This document shows, piece by piece, positions 29,397 through 38,184 of a DNA stretch of 64,000 nt (the stretch's first letter is position 1; each line of letters opens with the position of its first letter). Position numbers and translations under genes: made by a program. Source of the DNA: Rhodopseudomonas sp. (GTDB taxonomy: Bacteria; Pseudomonadota; Alphaproteobacteria; Rhizobiales; Xanthobacteraceae); the NCBI RefSeq assembly GCF_013377015.1, contig NZ_JACABA010000004.1:1-64000 (forward strand), in the 5' to 3' direction. Under the pieces are notes generated by a model, which made no database searches, was not told where the DNA came from, and saw nothing but the letters and a program-made list of their open reading frames with translations.

Positions 29397-31196
29397 ATGC
29401 CCGTTCGCCAGCTGCCAGAGACCATCGTCAACCGTATCGCCGCCGGCGAGGTGGTGGAGCGGCCGGCCAGCGTGGTCAAGGAACTGGTGGAGAACGCGAT
29501 CGACGCCGGCGCCAGCCGGATCGACATTTTCACCGATGGCGGCGGAAGGCGGCGGATCGGCATCACCGATGACGGCTCCGGCATGACCCGCGCCGATCTG
29601 GCGCTTTCGGTCGATCGCCATGCCACCTCGAAGCTCGACGACGAGGATCTGTTGCAGATCAAGACGCTCGGCTTTCGCGGCGAGGCGCTGCCGTCGATCG
29701 GGTCGGTGGCGCGGCTCTCGATCACCACGCGGCACGCCGGCGAGCCACATGCCTGGACCATGGGTGTCGAGGGCGGCGACAAATCGGCAATTCAGCCTGC
29801 GGCGCTCAGCCAGGGCACCCGCGTCGAGGTCAGCGATCTGTTCTACGCCACCCCGGCGCGGCTGAAATTCCTCAAGACCGACCGCACCGAGGCCGAGGCG
29901 ATCCGCGAAGTGGTGCGGCGGCTGGCGATGGCGCGGCCCGATGTGGCCTTCTCATTGGCTGGTGAGGAGCGCGCACCGGTGACCTGGGCTGCTGCGCTGC
30001 CCGGTGCTGCGGGACGGCTGACTAGGCTCGGCGATATTCTCGGCGCTGATTTTCGCGCCTGCGCGATCGAAGTCCGCGCCGAGCGCGAAGGCGTGGTGGT
30101 GGAAGGCTTTGCCGCCGCGCCGTCGCTGACCCGCGCCAATGCGCTCGGGCAATATCTGTTCGTCAACGGCCGTCCGGTGCGCGACAAGCTGATCATCGGC
30201 GCGGTGCGGGCGGCTTACTCCGACTACCTGCCGCGCGACCGCCATCCGGTGGTGGCGCTGTTCGTCACGCTCGACAGCCGCGAGGTCGATGCCAATGTGC
30301 ATCCGGCCAAGACCGAGGTGAGGTTTCGCAATGCCGGGCTGGTCCGGGCGCTGATCGTGCACGCGCTGAAGGAGGGGCTGGCGCGCGAAGGCCAGCGCAC
30401 CGCGGCCAACGCCGGCGGCGCGACCATCTCGGCGTTTCGTCCGGCGTTCACGCCGCGCGCCAACTGGGACTGGCGCGCCTCGCCGTCCTATCCGGTCGGC
30501 GGGGCTGCGGCGTATCAGGTCGCGACCGGTTTCGCCGAACGCACGCAGGCCGGCTTCGACGTCGGCGCCCCCAGCGCCGATGTGCGGCCGCAGGAAGCAT
30601 CGGCCGATCTGCTCGACCGCCCGCTCGGCGCGGCGCGCACGCAGATCCACGAGACCTATATCGTGTCGCAGACCCGCGACGGACTGATCGTGGTCGATCA
30701 GCACGCCGCGCATGAGCGCATCGTCTATGAAAAGCTGAAGGCGTCGCTGGCGCAGAACGGCGTGCAGCGGCAGATCCTGCTGATCCCCGAGATCGTCGAA
30801 CTCGACGAGGCGACGGTGGAGCAGCTGACGTCGCGCGCCGACGAACTGGCTAAATTCGGCCTCGTCGTGGAATCCTTCGGCCCCGGCGCGGTTGCGGTGC
30901 GCGAGACGCCATCGCTGCTGGGCAAGATCAACGCTGCTGCGCTATTGCGCGATCTCGCCGAGCACATGGCGGAATGGGACGAGGCGTTGCCGCTGGAACG
31001 CCGGCTGATGCATGTCGCCGCCACCATGGCGTGCCACGGTTCGGTCCGCGCCGGCCGGATTCTGAAGCCCGAGGAAATGAACGCGCTGCTGCGCGAGATG
31101 GAAGCGACGCCGAATTCCGGCCAGTGCAACCACGGTCGCCCGACCTATGTCGAACTGACGCTGGCCGATATCGAGAAGCTGTTCGGGAGAAGGTGA
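29397..31196 (+). CDS. mutL: DNA mismatch repair protein MutL (with endonuclease motif)
   Basis: A 599-residue protein. The GHKL ATPase motifs are NRIAAGEVVERPASVVKELV, ENAIDAGASRIDIF, DDGSGMTRADL and GFRGEALPSIGSVARL. The C-terminal dimerisation domain carries DQHAAHERIVYE, which fits the DQHA(x)2E(x)4E metal endonuclease motif, with the accessory ATMACHGSVR and GQCNHGRPTYVEL sequences. MutL should therefore nick DNA itself, as expected in bacteria that lack MutH and Dam. The middle linker (about 340-430) is variable. Confidence 0.95.
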   Translation: MPVRQLPETIVNRIAAGEVVERPASVVKELVENAIDAGASRIDIFTDGGGRRRIGITDDGSGMTRADLALSVDRHATSKLDDEDLLQIKTLGFRGEALPSIGSVARLSITTRHAGEPHAWTMGVEGGDKSAIQPAALSQGTRVEVSDLFYATPARLKFLKTDRTEAEAIREVVRRLAMARPDVAFSLAGEERAPVTWAAALPGAAGRLTRLGDILGADFRACAIEVRAEREGVVVEGFAAAPSLTRANALGQYLFVNGRPVRDKLIIGAVRAAYSDYLPRDRHPVVALFVTLDSREVDANVHPAKTEVRFRNAGLVRALIVHALKEGLAREGQRTAANAGGATISAFRPAFTPRANWDWRASPSYPVGGAAAYQVATGFAERTQAGFDVGAPSADVRPQEASADLLDRPLGAARTQIHETYIVSQTRDGLIVVDQHAAHERIVYEKLKASLAQNGVQRQILLIPEIVELDEATVEQLTSRADELAKFGLVVESFGPGAVAVRETPSLLGKINAAALLRDLAEHMAEWDEALPLERRLMHVAATMACHGSVRAGRILKPEEMNALLREMEATPNSGQCNHGRPTYVELTLADIEKLFGRR

Positions 31197-31239
31197 GGGC
31201 GCTTCAAGTTGGATCGATGCGCCAGTTACCAAGAGAGGC

Positions 31240-31367
31240 CGTCATTCCGGGGCGCGAGCCCGTCTCGGGCGAGCGAACCCGGAATCTTGCGACAGGCTGT
31301 AGCCTGTCGTGTGGAGCGAGATTCCGGGTTCGCTCGCAGCTTTCGCTGCTCGCGCCCCGGAATGACG
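31240..31367. repeat. Palindromic intergenic repeat, family B
   Basis: The left arm CGTCATTCCGGGGCGCGAGC and the right arm GCTCGCGCCCCGGAATGACG enclose GAACCCGGAATCTTG / GAGATTCCGGGTTCG. It lies between the convergent ends of mutL and ilvE and could serve as a two-way terminator. Confidence 0.85.
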
Positions 31368-31383
31368 CCGGAACCGCCGCGGA

Positions 31384-32496
31384 TCAGAACACTGTTCTGA
31401 TCCAGCCATGCGGATCGGGCGCGCGGCCGTACTGGATATCGACCAGTTGCTTGCGCAGTCCCATCGCGACCGGGCCGGCGACGCCGCCGTTGATGAGAAA
31501 ATCGCCGCTCGCCGAACACACCTTGCCGATCGGCGAAATCACCGCCGCGGTGCCGCAGGCGAACGCCTCTTTCAACTTGCCGCTGGCGGCATCAGTTCGC
31601 CACTGCTGGATCGTGTAGGGCTCTTCGCGCACGGTGGTGCCGGCATCCCTGGCCAGCGCGATGATGGAATCGCGGGTGATGCCGGGCAGGATGGTGCCGA
31701 GCGGCGGCGTCAGCAATGAGCCGTCGTCGAACGCGAAGAACACGTTCATGCCGCCGAGCTCCTCGATGTAGCGGCGCTCCAGCGCATCGAGGAACACCAC
31801 CTGATCGCAGCCGTGATCGATCGCCTCGGCCTGCGCGCGCAACGAGGCGGCGTAGTTGCCGCCGCATTTGACCGCGCCGGTGCCGCCGACCGCGGCGCGG
31901 GTGTAGTTCTCCGACACCCAGATCGACACCGGCGCCGGTCCACCCTTGAAATAGGACCCGACCGGCGAGGCGATCACCGCGAAGATGTAGTTCGCCGAAG
32001 GCTTGACGCCGAGGAAGATCTCGCTGGCGATCATGAACGGCCGCAGATACAGGCTGCCTTCGCCGCCCGGAATCCAGTCGCGGTCGATCCGCACCAGTTG
32101 CTCGACCGCTTCGATGAACACGGCCTCGGGCAGCGGCGCCATCGCCATGCGCTCGGCCGAATTGCGGAACCGCCGCGCATTGGCGTCGGGGCGGAACAGA
32201 TTCACGCCGCCGTCGTCGCGCTGGTAGGCCTTCAGGCCCTCGAAAATCTCCTGCGCATAGTGCAGCACCGCGGTGGCCGGATCGAGCGGGAAATTCGCGC
32301 GGGATTCGACGCGTGCGTCATGCCAGCCCTTGGCTTGATCGTAACGGACGATCGCCATGTGATCGGTGAAAATCCGGCCGAAGCCCGGGTCCACCAGCCG
32401 TGCTGCGCGATCCTTCTCGGGAACGGGATTTGGCGCAGGCTGGTTTTCAAATGTCAGCCAGATCGAGCCGTCGACCTTGTCGAACGAAACTCCCAT
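31384..32496 (-). CDS. ilvE: Branched-chain amino acid aminotransferase
   Basis: A 370-residue class IV PLP enzyme that makes Val, Leu and Ile from their 2-oxo acids. The PLP lysine is K210 in TGAVKCGGNYAASLRAQ; other marks are LHYAQEIFEGLKAYQRDDGG, SLYLRPFMIASEIFLGVKPS and ELGGMNVFFAF. The length and sequence are of the eukaryote-like type II form. The start MGVSFDK is chosen by family length; an in-frame extension to 32583 is read from the leader. It is divergent from the MarR regulator gene. Confidence 0.94.
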   Translation of the reverse strand: MGVSFDKVDGSIWLTFENQPAPNPVPEKDRAARLVDPGFGRIFTDHMAIVRYDQAKGWHDARVESRANFPLDPATAVLHYAQEIFEGLKAYQRDDGGVNLFRPDANARRFRNSAERMAMAPLPEAVFIEAVEQLVRIDRDWIPGGEGSLYLRPFMIASEIFLGVKPSANYIFAVIASPVGSYFKGGPAPVSIWVSENYTRAAVGGTGAVKCGGNYAASLRAQAEAIDHGCDQVVFLDALERRYIEELGGMNVFFAFDDGSLLTPPLGTILPGITRDSIIALARDAGTTVREEPYTIQQWRTDAASGKLKEAFACGTAAVISPIGKVCSASGDFLINGGVAGPVAMGLRKQLVDIQYGRAPDPHGWIRTVF

Positions 32497-32779
32497 GGAC
32501 TTAATCTCCTGGATCGGCGGGCGCCGCGCCCCGCGCGGTGGCCGTTTGGTTACATTCAAGTCCGGGCCGTTGCCAGCCGGCATTCAGTTCAATTCCCGAT
32601 CAGGTCGGGAGACGGGCTTTTGCGGAACGCGCGAAGTCCGGTATGTTTGGCGAGGTCGCCCGAAATAGTCGCACGCGGGCCGCCGCATGGCATCTTTATC
32701 GGGCCGGTCAGGCCAGGGTCGCAAGCGAAATGGTCGAATATTTCGTCTGGACCGGTGGTTTTGTAACATAAAGACCAGA

Positions 32780-32800
32780 TATGTCAATATGACTGACATA
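32780..32800. promoter_or_regulatory. Perfect inverted repeat over the marR start codon (putative autoregulatory operator)
   Basis: TATGTCA-N7-TGACATA is a perfect 7-bp inverted repeat. The regulator's ATG (32789-32791) lies within the spacer, so a bound dimer would block transcription or initiation directly. The surrounding 32750-32810 stretch is AT-rich. The position and size fit MarR-family operators. Confidence 0.6.
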
Positions 32801-33346
32801 AACTTCAAAGATCGATCGTCCGGGCCGTTGGCGGCCGCGGCGGAACCACCGGCCGAACCCGGCGCCGCGACGCCGCGCTGGGACATCATCGAGCTGTTGT
32901 TTTTCGCTTATCGGGACTTTGTCGGCGACGCCGACCATGTGCTGGAGGCGTTCGGGTTCGGCCGCGCGCATCACAGGGTGATCCACTTCGTCCACCGCTA
33001 TCCGGGGCTGAAGGTCGCCGACTTGCTCGACGTGCTGCGCATCACCAAGCAGTCGCTCGGCCGGGTGCTGAAGCAGTTGCTGGACGAGGCCTATATCGTG
33101 CAGAAGGCCGGCGACAGCGATCGCCGGCAGCGCCTTCTTTTCGCCACCGCCAAGGGCGAGGCGCTAGTGGCCAAGCTCGCGGGTCTGCAGACCGACCGCA
33201 TCAATCGCGCGCTGGCCGGGTTCGCGCCGGGCGAAGCCGAAGCAGTCGGACGGTTTCTGCGCGGCATGATCGATCGCGACGATCCGGACAAGGTGCTCGA
33301 GATCATCCTGCAGGCCGACGGTGCAAGCGCGAAGGATCGACGGTGA
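32789..33346 (+). CDS. MarR family transcriptional regulator (PetP-like)
   Basis: A 185-residue winged-helix regulator: HRVIHFVHRYPGLKVADLLD, RITKQSLGRVLKQLLDEAYI (recognition region) and GDSDRRQRLLFATAKGEALV (wing). It overlaps the next gene, an OmpR-type response regulator, by 4 bp. The order MarR/response regulator/histidine kinase next to ilvE resembles the petP-petR locus described in Rhodobacter, but no cytochrome bc1 genes are adjacent here. The start is placed where a perfect inverted repeat crosses it. Its target genes are unknown. Confidence 0.87.
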   Translation: MTDINFKDRSSGPLAAAAEPPAEPGAATPRWDIIELLFFAYRDFVGDADHVLEAFGFGRAHHRVIHFVHRYPGLKVADLLDVLRITKQSLGRVLKQLLDEAYIVQKAGDSDRRQRLLFATAKGEALVAKLAGLQTDRINRALAGFAPGEAEAVGRFLRGMIDRDDPDKVLEIILQADGASAKDRR

Positions 33347-34068
33347 CGCAATTTGCAGCAACGGCGAAAAAGCCGCCGCAACCGGCCGACGATGCGCCGC
33401 ATCTGTTGCTGGTCGATGACGATCGCCGGATCAGGGATCTGCTGTCGCGGTTTCTCGCCGGCGAGGGTTATCGCGTCACCACCGCCAAGGATGCGCGTGA
33501 TGCCCGCGCTAAGCTCAACGGGTTGAATTTCGATCTGTTGATCCTCGACGTGATGATGCCGGGCGAGTCCGGCTTCGATCTCGCTCGCGCGATCCGCACC
33601 GCATCGACGGTGCCGATCGTGATGCTGACCGCGCGCCACGAGGCCGAGGCGCGGATCGAGGGCCTGCAGATCGGCGCCGACGACTACGTCGCCAAGCCGT
33701 TCGAGCCGCGCGAACTCTTGCTGCGGATCGCCAATATTCTGAAGCGTACGGCGCCGGCGCCGGCACCCAAGCTGGAGTCGATCGCGTTCGGGCCTTACGT
33801 CTATCATCTGGAGCGCGGCGAGTTGCGCCAGGGCGAGGAGATCATTCATCTCACCGACCGCGAACGCGACATGCTGCGGGTGCTGGCGACGGCGCCCGGC
33901 GAGACGGTGCCGCGCGGGGCGCTGACCGGCGGCGGCGGCGGCGCCAACGAGCGCGCGGTCGACGTCCAGATCAACCGGCTGCGCCGCAAGATCGAGCACG
34001 ATCCCGCCAATCCGTTGTTCCTGCAGGCGGTGCGCGGCATCGGCTATCGCCTCGTCGCGACGCCTTAG
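33343..34068 (+). CDS. OmpR-family response regulator (PetR-like)
   Basis: A 241-residue two-component regulator. The receiver domain has LLLVDDDRRIRDLL (acidic pocket), LLILDVMMPGESGFDL (phosphoacceptor aspartate) and DDYVAKPFEPREL (conserved lysine). The winged-helix output domain has LTDRERDMLRVLATAPGETV and VDVQINRLRRKIE. The GTG start overlaps the marR stop. The histidine kinase follows 5 bp after the stop, so the three form one operon. Confidence 0.92.
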   Translation: MTQFAATAKKPPQPADDAPHLLLVDDDRRIRDLLSRFLAGEGYRVTTAKDARDARAKLNGLNFDLLILDVMMPGESGFDLARAIRTASTVPIVMLTARHEAEARIEGLQIGADDYVAKPFEPRELLLRIANILKRTAPAPAPKLESIAFGPYVYHLERGELRQGEEIIHLTDRERDMLRVLATAPGETVPRGALTGGGGGANERAVDVQINRLRRKIEHDPANPLFLQAVRGIGYRLVATP

Positions 34069-34073
34069 TCGCG

Positions 34074-35462
34074 ATGAGCACTCTCAACGCCGGCCTGACG
34101 TTGATCCGCTCCGCGTGGCGGCGGGTCTCCGCGGCCAATGGCTGGCTGGGGCAGCGCTTCAACGCCGTGATGCCGAAGGGGCTGTACGCCCGCGCGCTCT
34201 TGATCATGATCGTGCCGATGGTGCTGCTGCAATCGGTGGTCGCCTTCGTGTTCATGGAGCGGCACTGGAACACGGTGACGCGGCGGCTGTCGGCGGCAGT
34301 GGTGCAGGACATCGCCGCGCTGATCGACGTCTACAAGGGTTATCCGCAGGACAAGGATCGCGCCCTGCTGCGCCGGATCGCCCAGGATCGGCTCGGCCTG
34401 GTGGTGGATTTCCTCAGCCCGGGCGACATGCCGCCGCCGGGGCCGAAGCCGTTCTTCTCGCTGCTGGACCAGTCGATCTCCAGGCAGATCAGCCGGCAGA
34501 TCGCCAAGCCGTTCTGGATCGACACCGTCGGCCGCTCCAATCTGGTGGAGATCCGGATCCAGCTCGACGACGCGGTGATGCGGATCTTCGCTCAGCGCAG
34601 CGCCGCCTATGCGTCGAATTCGGAGATCTTCCTGTTCTGGATGGTCGGCACCTCGGCGATCCTGCTGATCGTCGCGGTGCTGTTCCTGCGCAACCAGATC
34701 CGGCCGATCCTGCGGCTGGCGGACGCCGCCGAAAGTTTCGGCAAGGGCCGCGACGTGCCGAACTTTCGGCCGCGCGGCGCGCGAGAAGTACGCCGCGCCG
34801 CCTATGCCTTCATCGAGATGAAGTCCCGCGTCGAACGCTCGATCGAGCAGCGCACCGCGATGCTGGCCGGCGTCAGCCACGATCTGCGCACCATCCTGAC
34901 CCGCTTCAAGCTGGAGCTGGCGCTGATCGGCGACAGTCCGGAAGCCGACGGCATGCGCAAGGACGTCGATGAGATGGCGGCGATGCTGGAAGCCTACCTG
35001 GCGTTCGCCCGCGGCGACAGCGGTGAGCAAGCGCAGCCGACCGACATGGCGGCGGCGCTGGAGGAGTTGCGCTGTGACGCCGAGCGCCACGGCCACGCCG
35101 CCACGGTGACGTTCCACGGCCAGCCGGTGGTGACGGTGAAGCCGGCGGCGTTCAAGCGCTGCCTCGCCAATCTGGTGTCGAACGCGGCGCGGCACGCTAA
35201 CTCCATCGCCATCACCGGGCATCGCGATCACCGCTATCTGAGCGTGACGGTCGATGACGATGGCCCTGGGATTCCGCAGGAGATGCGCGAGGAAGTATTC
35301 AAGCCGTTTCTGCGGCTCGACGACGCCCGCAATCAGGACGAGGGCGGCACCGGCCTTGGCCTCGCCATCGCCCGCGCCATCGCCCGCTCGCATGGCGGCG
35401 ACATCACGCTCGGCGACAGCCCGATGGGCGGATTGCGGGCGACAGTGCGGGTGCCGGTGTAG
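34074..35462 (+). CDS. EnvZ-like sensor histidine kinase
   Basis: A 462-residue inner-membrane kinase. One helix is ALLIMIVPMVLLQSVVAFVF (about 43-62) and the second FLFWMVGTSAILLIVAVLFL (about 183-207), enclosing a periplasmic domain of about 120 residues. HAMP follows; the phosphoacceptor histidine is in AGVSHDLRTILTRFKLEL, the N box in LANLVSNAARHA, G1 in VDDDGPGIPQEM, and G2 in EGGTGLGLAIARAIA. It is the partner of the preceding response regulator. The stimulus is unknown. Confidence 0.92.
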   Translation: MSTLNAGLTLIRSAWRRVSAANGWLGQRFNAVMPKGLYARALLIMIVPMVLLQSVVAFVFMERHWNTVTRRLSAAVVQDIAALIDVYKGYPQDKDRALLRRIAQDRLGLVVDFLSPGDMPPPGPKPFFSLLDQSISRQISRQIAKPFWIDTVGRSNLVEIRIQLDDAVMRIFAQRSAAYASNSEIFLFWMVGTSAILLIVAVLFLRNQIRPILRLADAAESFGKGRDVPNFRPRGAREVRRAAYAFIEMKSRVERSIEQRTAMLAGVSHDLRTILTRFKLELALIGDSPEADGMRKDVDEMAAMLEAYLAFARGDSGEQAQPTDMAAALEELRCDAERHGHAATVTFHGQPVVTVKPAAFKRCLANLVSNAARHANSIAITGHRDHRYLSVTVDDDGPGIPQEMREEVFKPFLRLDDARNQDEGGTGLGLAIARAIARSHGGDITLGDSPMGGLRATVRVPV

Positions 35463-35491
35463 CCTGCGTTCAGCGTTGCCCCATCCTCCAT

Positions 35492-35592
35492 TGTCGTCCC
35501 CGCGAAAGCGGGGACCCAGTATTCCAGATTGCCAGCGATTCACATTGAAGCTCTGGAATACTGGGTCGCCCGGTCAAGCCGGGCGATGACCG
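35492..35592. repeat. Palindromic intergenic repeat, family C
   Basis: The left arm is TGTCGTCCCCGCGAAAGCGG, followed by GGGACCCAGTATTCCAGA; the right half has TCTGGAATACTGGGTCGCCC and ends GGGCGATGACCG. It lies between the convergent kinase and proC genes. Confidence 0.82.
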
Positions 35593-35647
35593 TCGTGTTG
35601 GGGTGAGCGTTCGTGCTCATCGCGCGGACCGACGAACGACTCTTGAA

Positions 35648-36484
35648 CTACTTCGCTAATTCACTCGACCGCTTGGTCGCCGCCGCCACCGCGCGGGTCA
35701 GCAGCGACTGGAATCCATCTGCAGCCATCAGCACGGCGAGTGCCGCGGCGGTGGTGCCGCCGGGCGAGGTGACGTTCTGGCGCAGCGTCGCGGAGTCCAG
35801 GTCGGAGCGATGCAGCAACTCGCCGGAGCCGGCGACGGTGTGGCGCGCCAGCTTGGTCGCCAGTTCCGCCGGCAATCCGGCTTCGACGCCGGCGCGGGCC
35901 AGTTCCTCGGCGAGCAGGAACACATAGGCCGGGCCGGAGCCCGACACCGCGGTGACCGCGTCCATCAGCGCCTCGTCGTCGACCCACTCGACCGCCCCGG
36001 TGGCGCGCAGCAGCGCATCGGCGGTGTCGCGCTGCACGGCGCTGACGTCGCGTGCCGCCACCGCGACGGTGATGCCGCGGCCGATCGCGGCCGGGGTGTT
36101 TGGCATCGCCCGCACCACATGGCCGCCGCAGACCTCGGCGAGCGTGGCGATCGGCGTGCCGGCCATGATCGACACCACCAGCGTATTTGGTCCGACATAG
36201 GCCCGCAGCGCCGGGCCGGCGTCGCGGAACATCTGCGGCTTGACCGCGAGCACCAGCGTCGCGACCGAGCCGACATCGTCTGCGGAGGAATTGATCCGGA
36301 TGCCGCGCGCGGTGAAGGCGCGGATCTCGTCGGACGGCTGCGGATCGATCACCACGACGTCGCCGGCGTCGAGCCCCTGCGCCAGCCAGCCGGTCAGCAG
36401 CGCGCCGCCCATCTTGCCGGCGCCGGCCAGAACGATGGTGCCGGAGAGTTTAGCGAGCGGGTGCACGGCTGGCTTGGTGATCAT
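35648..36484 (-). CDS. proC: Pyrroline-5-carboxylate reductase
   Basis: A 278-residue enzyme for the last step of proline synthesis, reducing pyrroline-5-carboxylate with NAD(P)H. The N-terminal dinucleotide fold is GTIVLAGAGKMGGALLTGWL. The C-terminal signature is DAVTAVSGSGPAYVFLLAEE, with SPGGTTAAALAVLMADGF-type sequence near the end (SPGGTTAAALAVLMAADGF). The length is normal. The YbjN gene lies upstream on the same strand, 113 bp away. Confidence 0.94.
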   Translation of the reverse strand: MITKPAVHPLAKLSGTIVLAGAGKMGGALLTGWLAQGLDAGDVVVIDPQPSDEIRAFTARGIRINSSADDVGSVATLVLAVKPQMFRDAGPALRAYVGPNTLVVSIMAGTPIATLAEVCGGHVVRAMPNTPAAIGRGITVAVAARDVSAVQRDTADALLRATGAVEWVDDEALMDAVTAVSGSGPAYVFLLAEELARAGVEAGLPAELATKLARHTVAGSGELLHRSDLDSATLRQNVTSPGGTTAAALAVLMAADGFQSLLTRAVAAATKRSSELAK

Positions 36485-36527
36485 CGGACGTCCTCACGAG
36501 AATGGACGACGATTTGCAGGAGGACGG

Positions 36528-36555
36528 ATGGCCGGGTCAAGCCCGGCCATGACGG
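36528..36555. repeat. Short palindromic repeat, family D half-element
   Basis: ATGGCCGGGTCAAGCCCGGC followed by CATGACGG. GCCGGG/CCCGGC forms a 6-8 bp hairpin. It lies between the YbjN and proC genes on the minus strand and is a shortened form of the elements at 10543 and 48404. Confidence 0.7.
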
Positions 36556-36597
36556 CATCTATGCTAGCCGCGCATCGCCCAACGCTTGGCTGCGAGG

Positions 36598-37098
36598 TTA
36601 CGCCTCGCCAGCGGTGTCGAACATCGCAGCGCTCATCGCCTCGGCGGCCGACTTGCCGGCCCACACCACGAACTGGAACGCCGGGTAGTAACGCTCGCAG
36701 CCGTGGATCGCACTGACCAACATGGTCTCGCATTGCGCGCTAGTGGCGGTCAGCCCGTCTGGCAGCACCAGCGCCTGGCGGTACATCACCATGCCGGTGT
36801 GGGTCCAGATATCGAAATGGCCGACCCACATCTGCTCGTTGATCGCAGCGATCAGCCGCTGCACCTCGGGACGGCGCGCGGTCGGAATCTTCATGTCGAA
36901 GGCGCAGGCCAGATGCAGCGCCTCGATCTCGTTCATCCAGGTGAAGGACAGTTGATAGTCGGTCCAGTCGCCCTTGGAGACGATGGTGATCTCGTCCTCG
37001 CCGCTGCGTTCGAACGACCAGTTGTTCGATGCGGCAATGTCTTCCACCACCGCGAGCGGATTGTTCCGGGAATCGATGATGCCTTCGAGCATGGACAT
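36598..37098 (-). CDS. YbjN domain-containing protein
   Basis: A 166-residue protein of the YbjN family, a type III secretion chaperone-like fold with uncertain role. Marks are NNPLAVVEDIAASNNWSFER, DYQLSFTWMNEIEALHLACA and NEQMWVGHFDIWTHTGMVMY. The start MSMLEGIID is used; further upstream starts add sequence unlike the family. It lies upstream of proC, the usual partner in this group. Confidence 0.87.
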   Translation of the reverse strand: MSMLEGIIDSRNNPLAVVEDIAASNNWSFERSGEDEITIVSKGDWTDYQLSFTWMNEIEALHLACAFDMKIPTARRPEVQRLIAAINEQMWVGHFDIWTHTGMVMYRQALVLPDGLTATSAQCETMLVSAIHGCERYYPAFQFVVWAGKSAAEAMSAAMFDTAGEA

Positions 37099-37463
37099 GC
37101 CGAATCGACCTTGCGTTTGAATGTTGTTGATACGCACGCGGCATGCCGACACGCGCCACACTTCTGCGCGTCGCTGCGGATCGCAGACCTCGGGCGAGCC
37201 CTAGGCTTGCGACACTGAAATGATGTGATTTGCCGAATCCGCGCAACCGCAGGGCGCGCCCATCCACAAGCAAAGCGCGGCCCGTCCACAGCTGATCGCA
37301 AGATCGGCTGAACAAAACGGAATCGGATTCGCGCGGGCCGAGTCCGGCGTGTGAATTGCAGCCATGCCGAGTCGGTGCCGACTCCGGCCGGCGCCGTTAA
37401 CCTTTGATTCGTGGCCGCTGGCTGGTAGCCTCCAACCACCCCACTCCGGAGAAGAGCAAGCCG
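37099..37463. other. 365-bp intergenic region upstream of ribH; no gene recognised
   Basis: The region separates the divergent YbjN and ribH genes and should hold both promoters. A short inverted stretch GATCGCAAGATCGGC and GC-rich repeats (GAGTCCGG / GAGTCGGTGCCGACTCCGGC near 37340-37390, a hairpin) are visible. I looked for the FMN riboswitch core that often precedes riboflavin genes and did not find it. Nothing else stands out. Confidence 0.5.
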
Positions 37464-37994
37464 ATGACCGACACCGTGATCGATCCCGCCGAGGCCGCGC
37501 CGCCCGTCGCCGTGGAGCGTCCGCGCTTCGCCCGGCCGCAGCGCGTCGCCTTCGTGCAGTCGTCCTGGCATCGCGCCATCGTCGCGCAATGCCGGCTGGC
37601 GTTCCTGCGCGAGATCGAACCGCGCGGCATCGTGGCTTCGCAGATCGACCTGTTCGAGGTGCCGGGCTCGTTCGAGATCCCGCTGCACGTCCAGATCCTG
37701 GCCAAGACCAGGCGCTATACCGCGATCGTCGCCGCCGGCATGGTGGTCGACGGCGGCATGCAGGGCTTTGTCGCCGAGACCGTGATCAAGGCGCTGATGG
37801 AGGTGCAGTTGCGCACCGAGGTGCCGGTGTTCTCGGCAGTGCTGACGCCGCAGCATTTTGATGCGACCGCCGCGCAATCCGAATCCTTTGCGGCCGATTT
37901 CGCCGCCAAGGGCGCCGAGGTCGCCAACGCTTGCGCCGATACGCTGCTCAGCCTGGAGCGTCTGCGCGGCCAGGTGGCGGCGGGGATCGTGTGA
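37464..37994 (+). CDS. ribH: 6,7-dimethyl-8-ribityllumazine synthase (RibH2-like)
   Basis: A 176-residue enzyme for the penultimate step of riboflavin synthesis. Visible marks are VAFVQSSWHRAIVAQCRLAF, FEVPGSFEIPLHVQILAKT (the FEIP loop), AAGMVVDGGMQGFVAETVI, and VLTPQHFDA with the active histidine. The sequence departs from the standard ribH pattern (GAFE, DHF) in the way seen in RibH2 of Brucella and rhizobia, which forms decamers. The ATG at 37464 is preceded by GGAGAAGAG. It is apart from the other rib genes. Confidence 0.9.
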   Translation: MTDTVIDPAEAAPPVAVERPRFARPQRVAFVQSSWHRAIVAQCRLAFLREIEPRGIVASQIDLFEVPGSFEIPLHVQILAKTRRYTAIVAAGMVVDGGMQGFVAETVIKALMEVQLRTEVPVFSAVLTPQHFDATAAQSESFAADFAAKGAEVANACADTLLSLERLRGQVAAGIV

Positions 37995-38032
37995 GCCATC
38001 TCGCGGTCGCGATGGCGTGCCCATTATCGTCA

Positions 38033-38160
38033 GTCATTCCGGGGCGCGAGGCCGCAGGCCGAGCGAACCCGGAATCTCGCCACGCGCACATCTTGAGCAT
38101 CTGCTTGCCGCAAGATTCCGGGTTCTCGCACAGCTTGCGCTGCCAGCGCCCCGGAATGAC
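38033..38160. repeat. Palindromic intergenic repeat, family B
   Basis: The left arm is GTCATTCCGGGGCGCGAGGC and the right arm GCCAGCGCCCCGGAATGAC; the inner part is GAACCCGGAATCTCG / AAGATTCCGGGTTCT. It lies between the convergent ribH and prs genes. Confidence 0.83.
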
Positions 38161-38184
38161 CGATCAATTCAGAATTGCGAATTC

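Noticed and set aside
32789-35462. Assigning petP/petR as formal gene names with a role in cytochrome bc1 expression
   Set aside because: Gene order resembles the Rhodobacter locus, but no petABC/fbc genes lie nearby and family likeness alone does not prove the role.
37099-37463. FMN riboswitch upstream of ribH
   Set aside because: I looked for the conserved RFN core and its paired stems and did not find them; the hairpin near 37350 is a plain GC-rich repeat.
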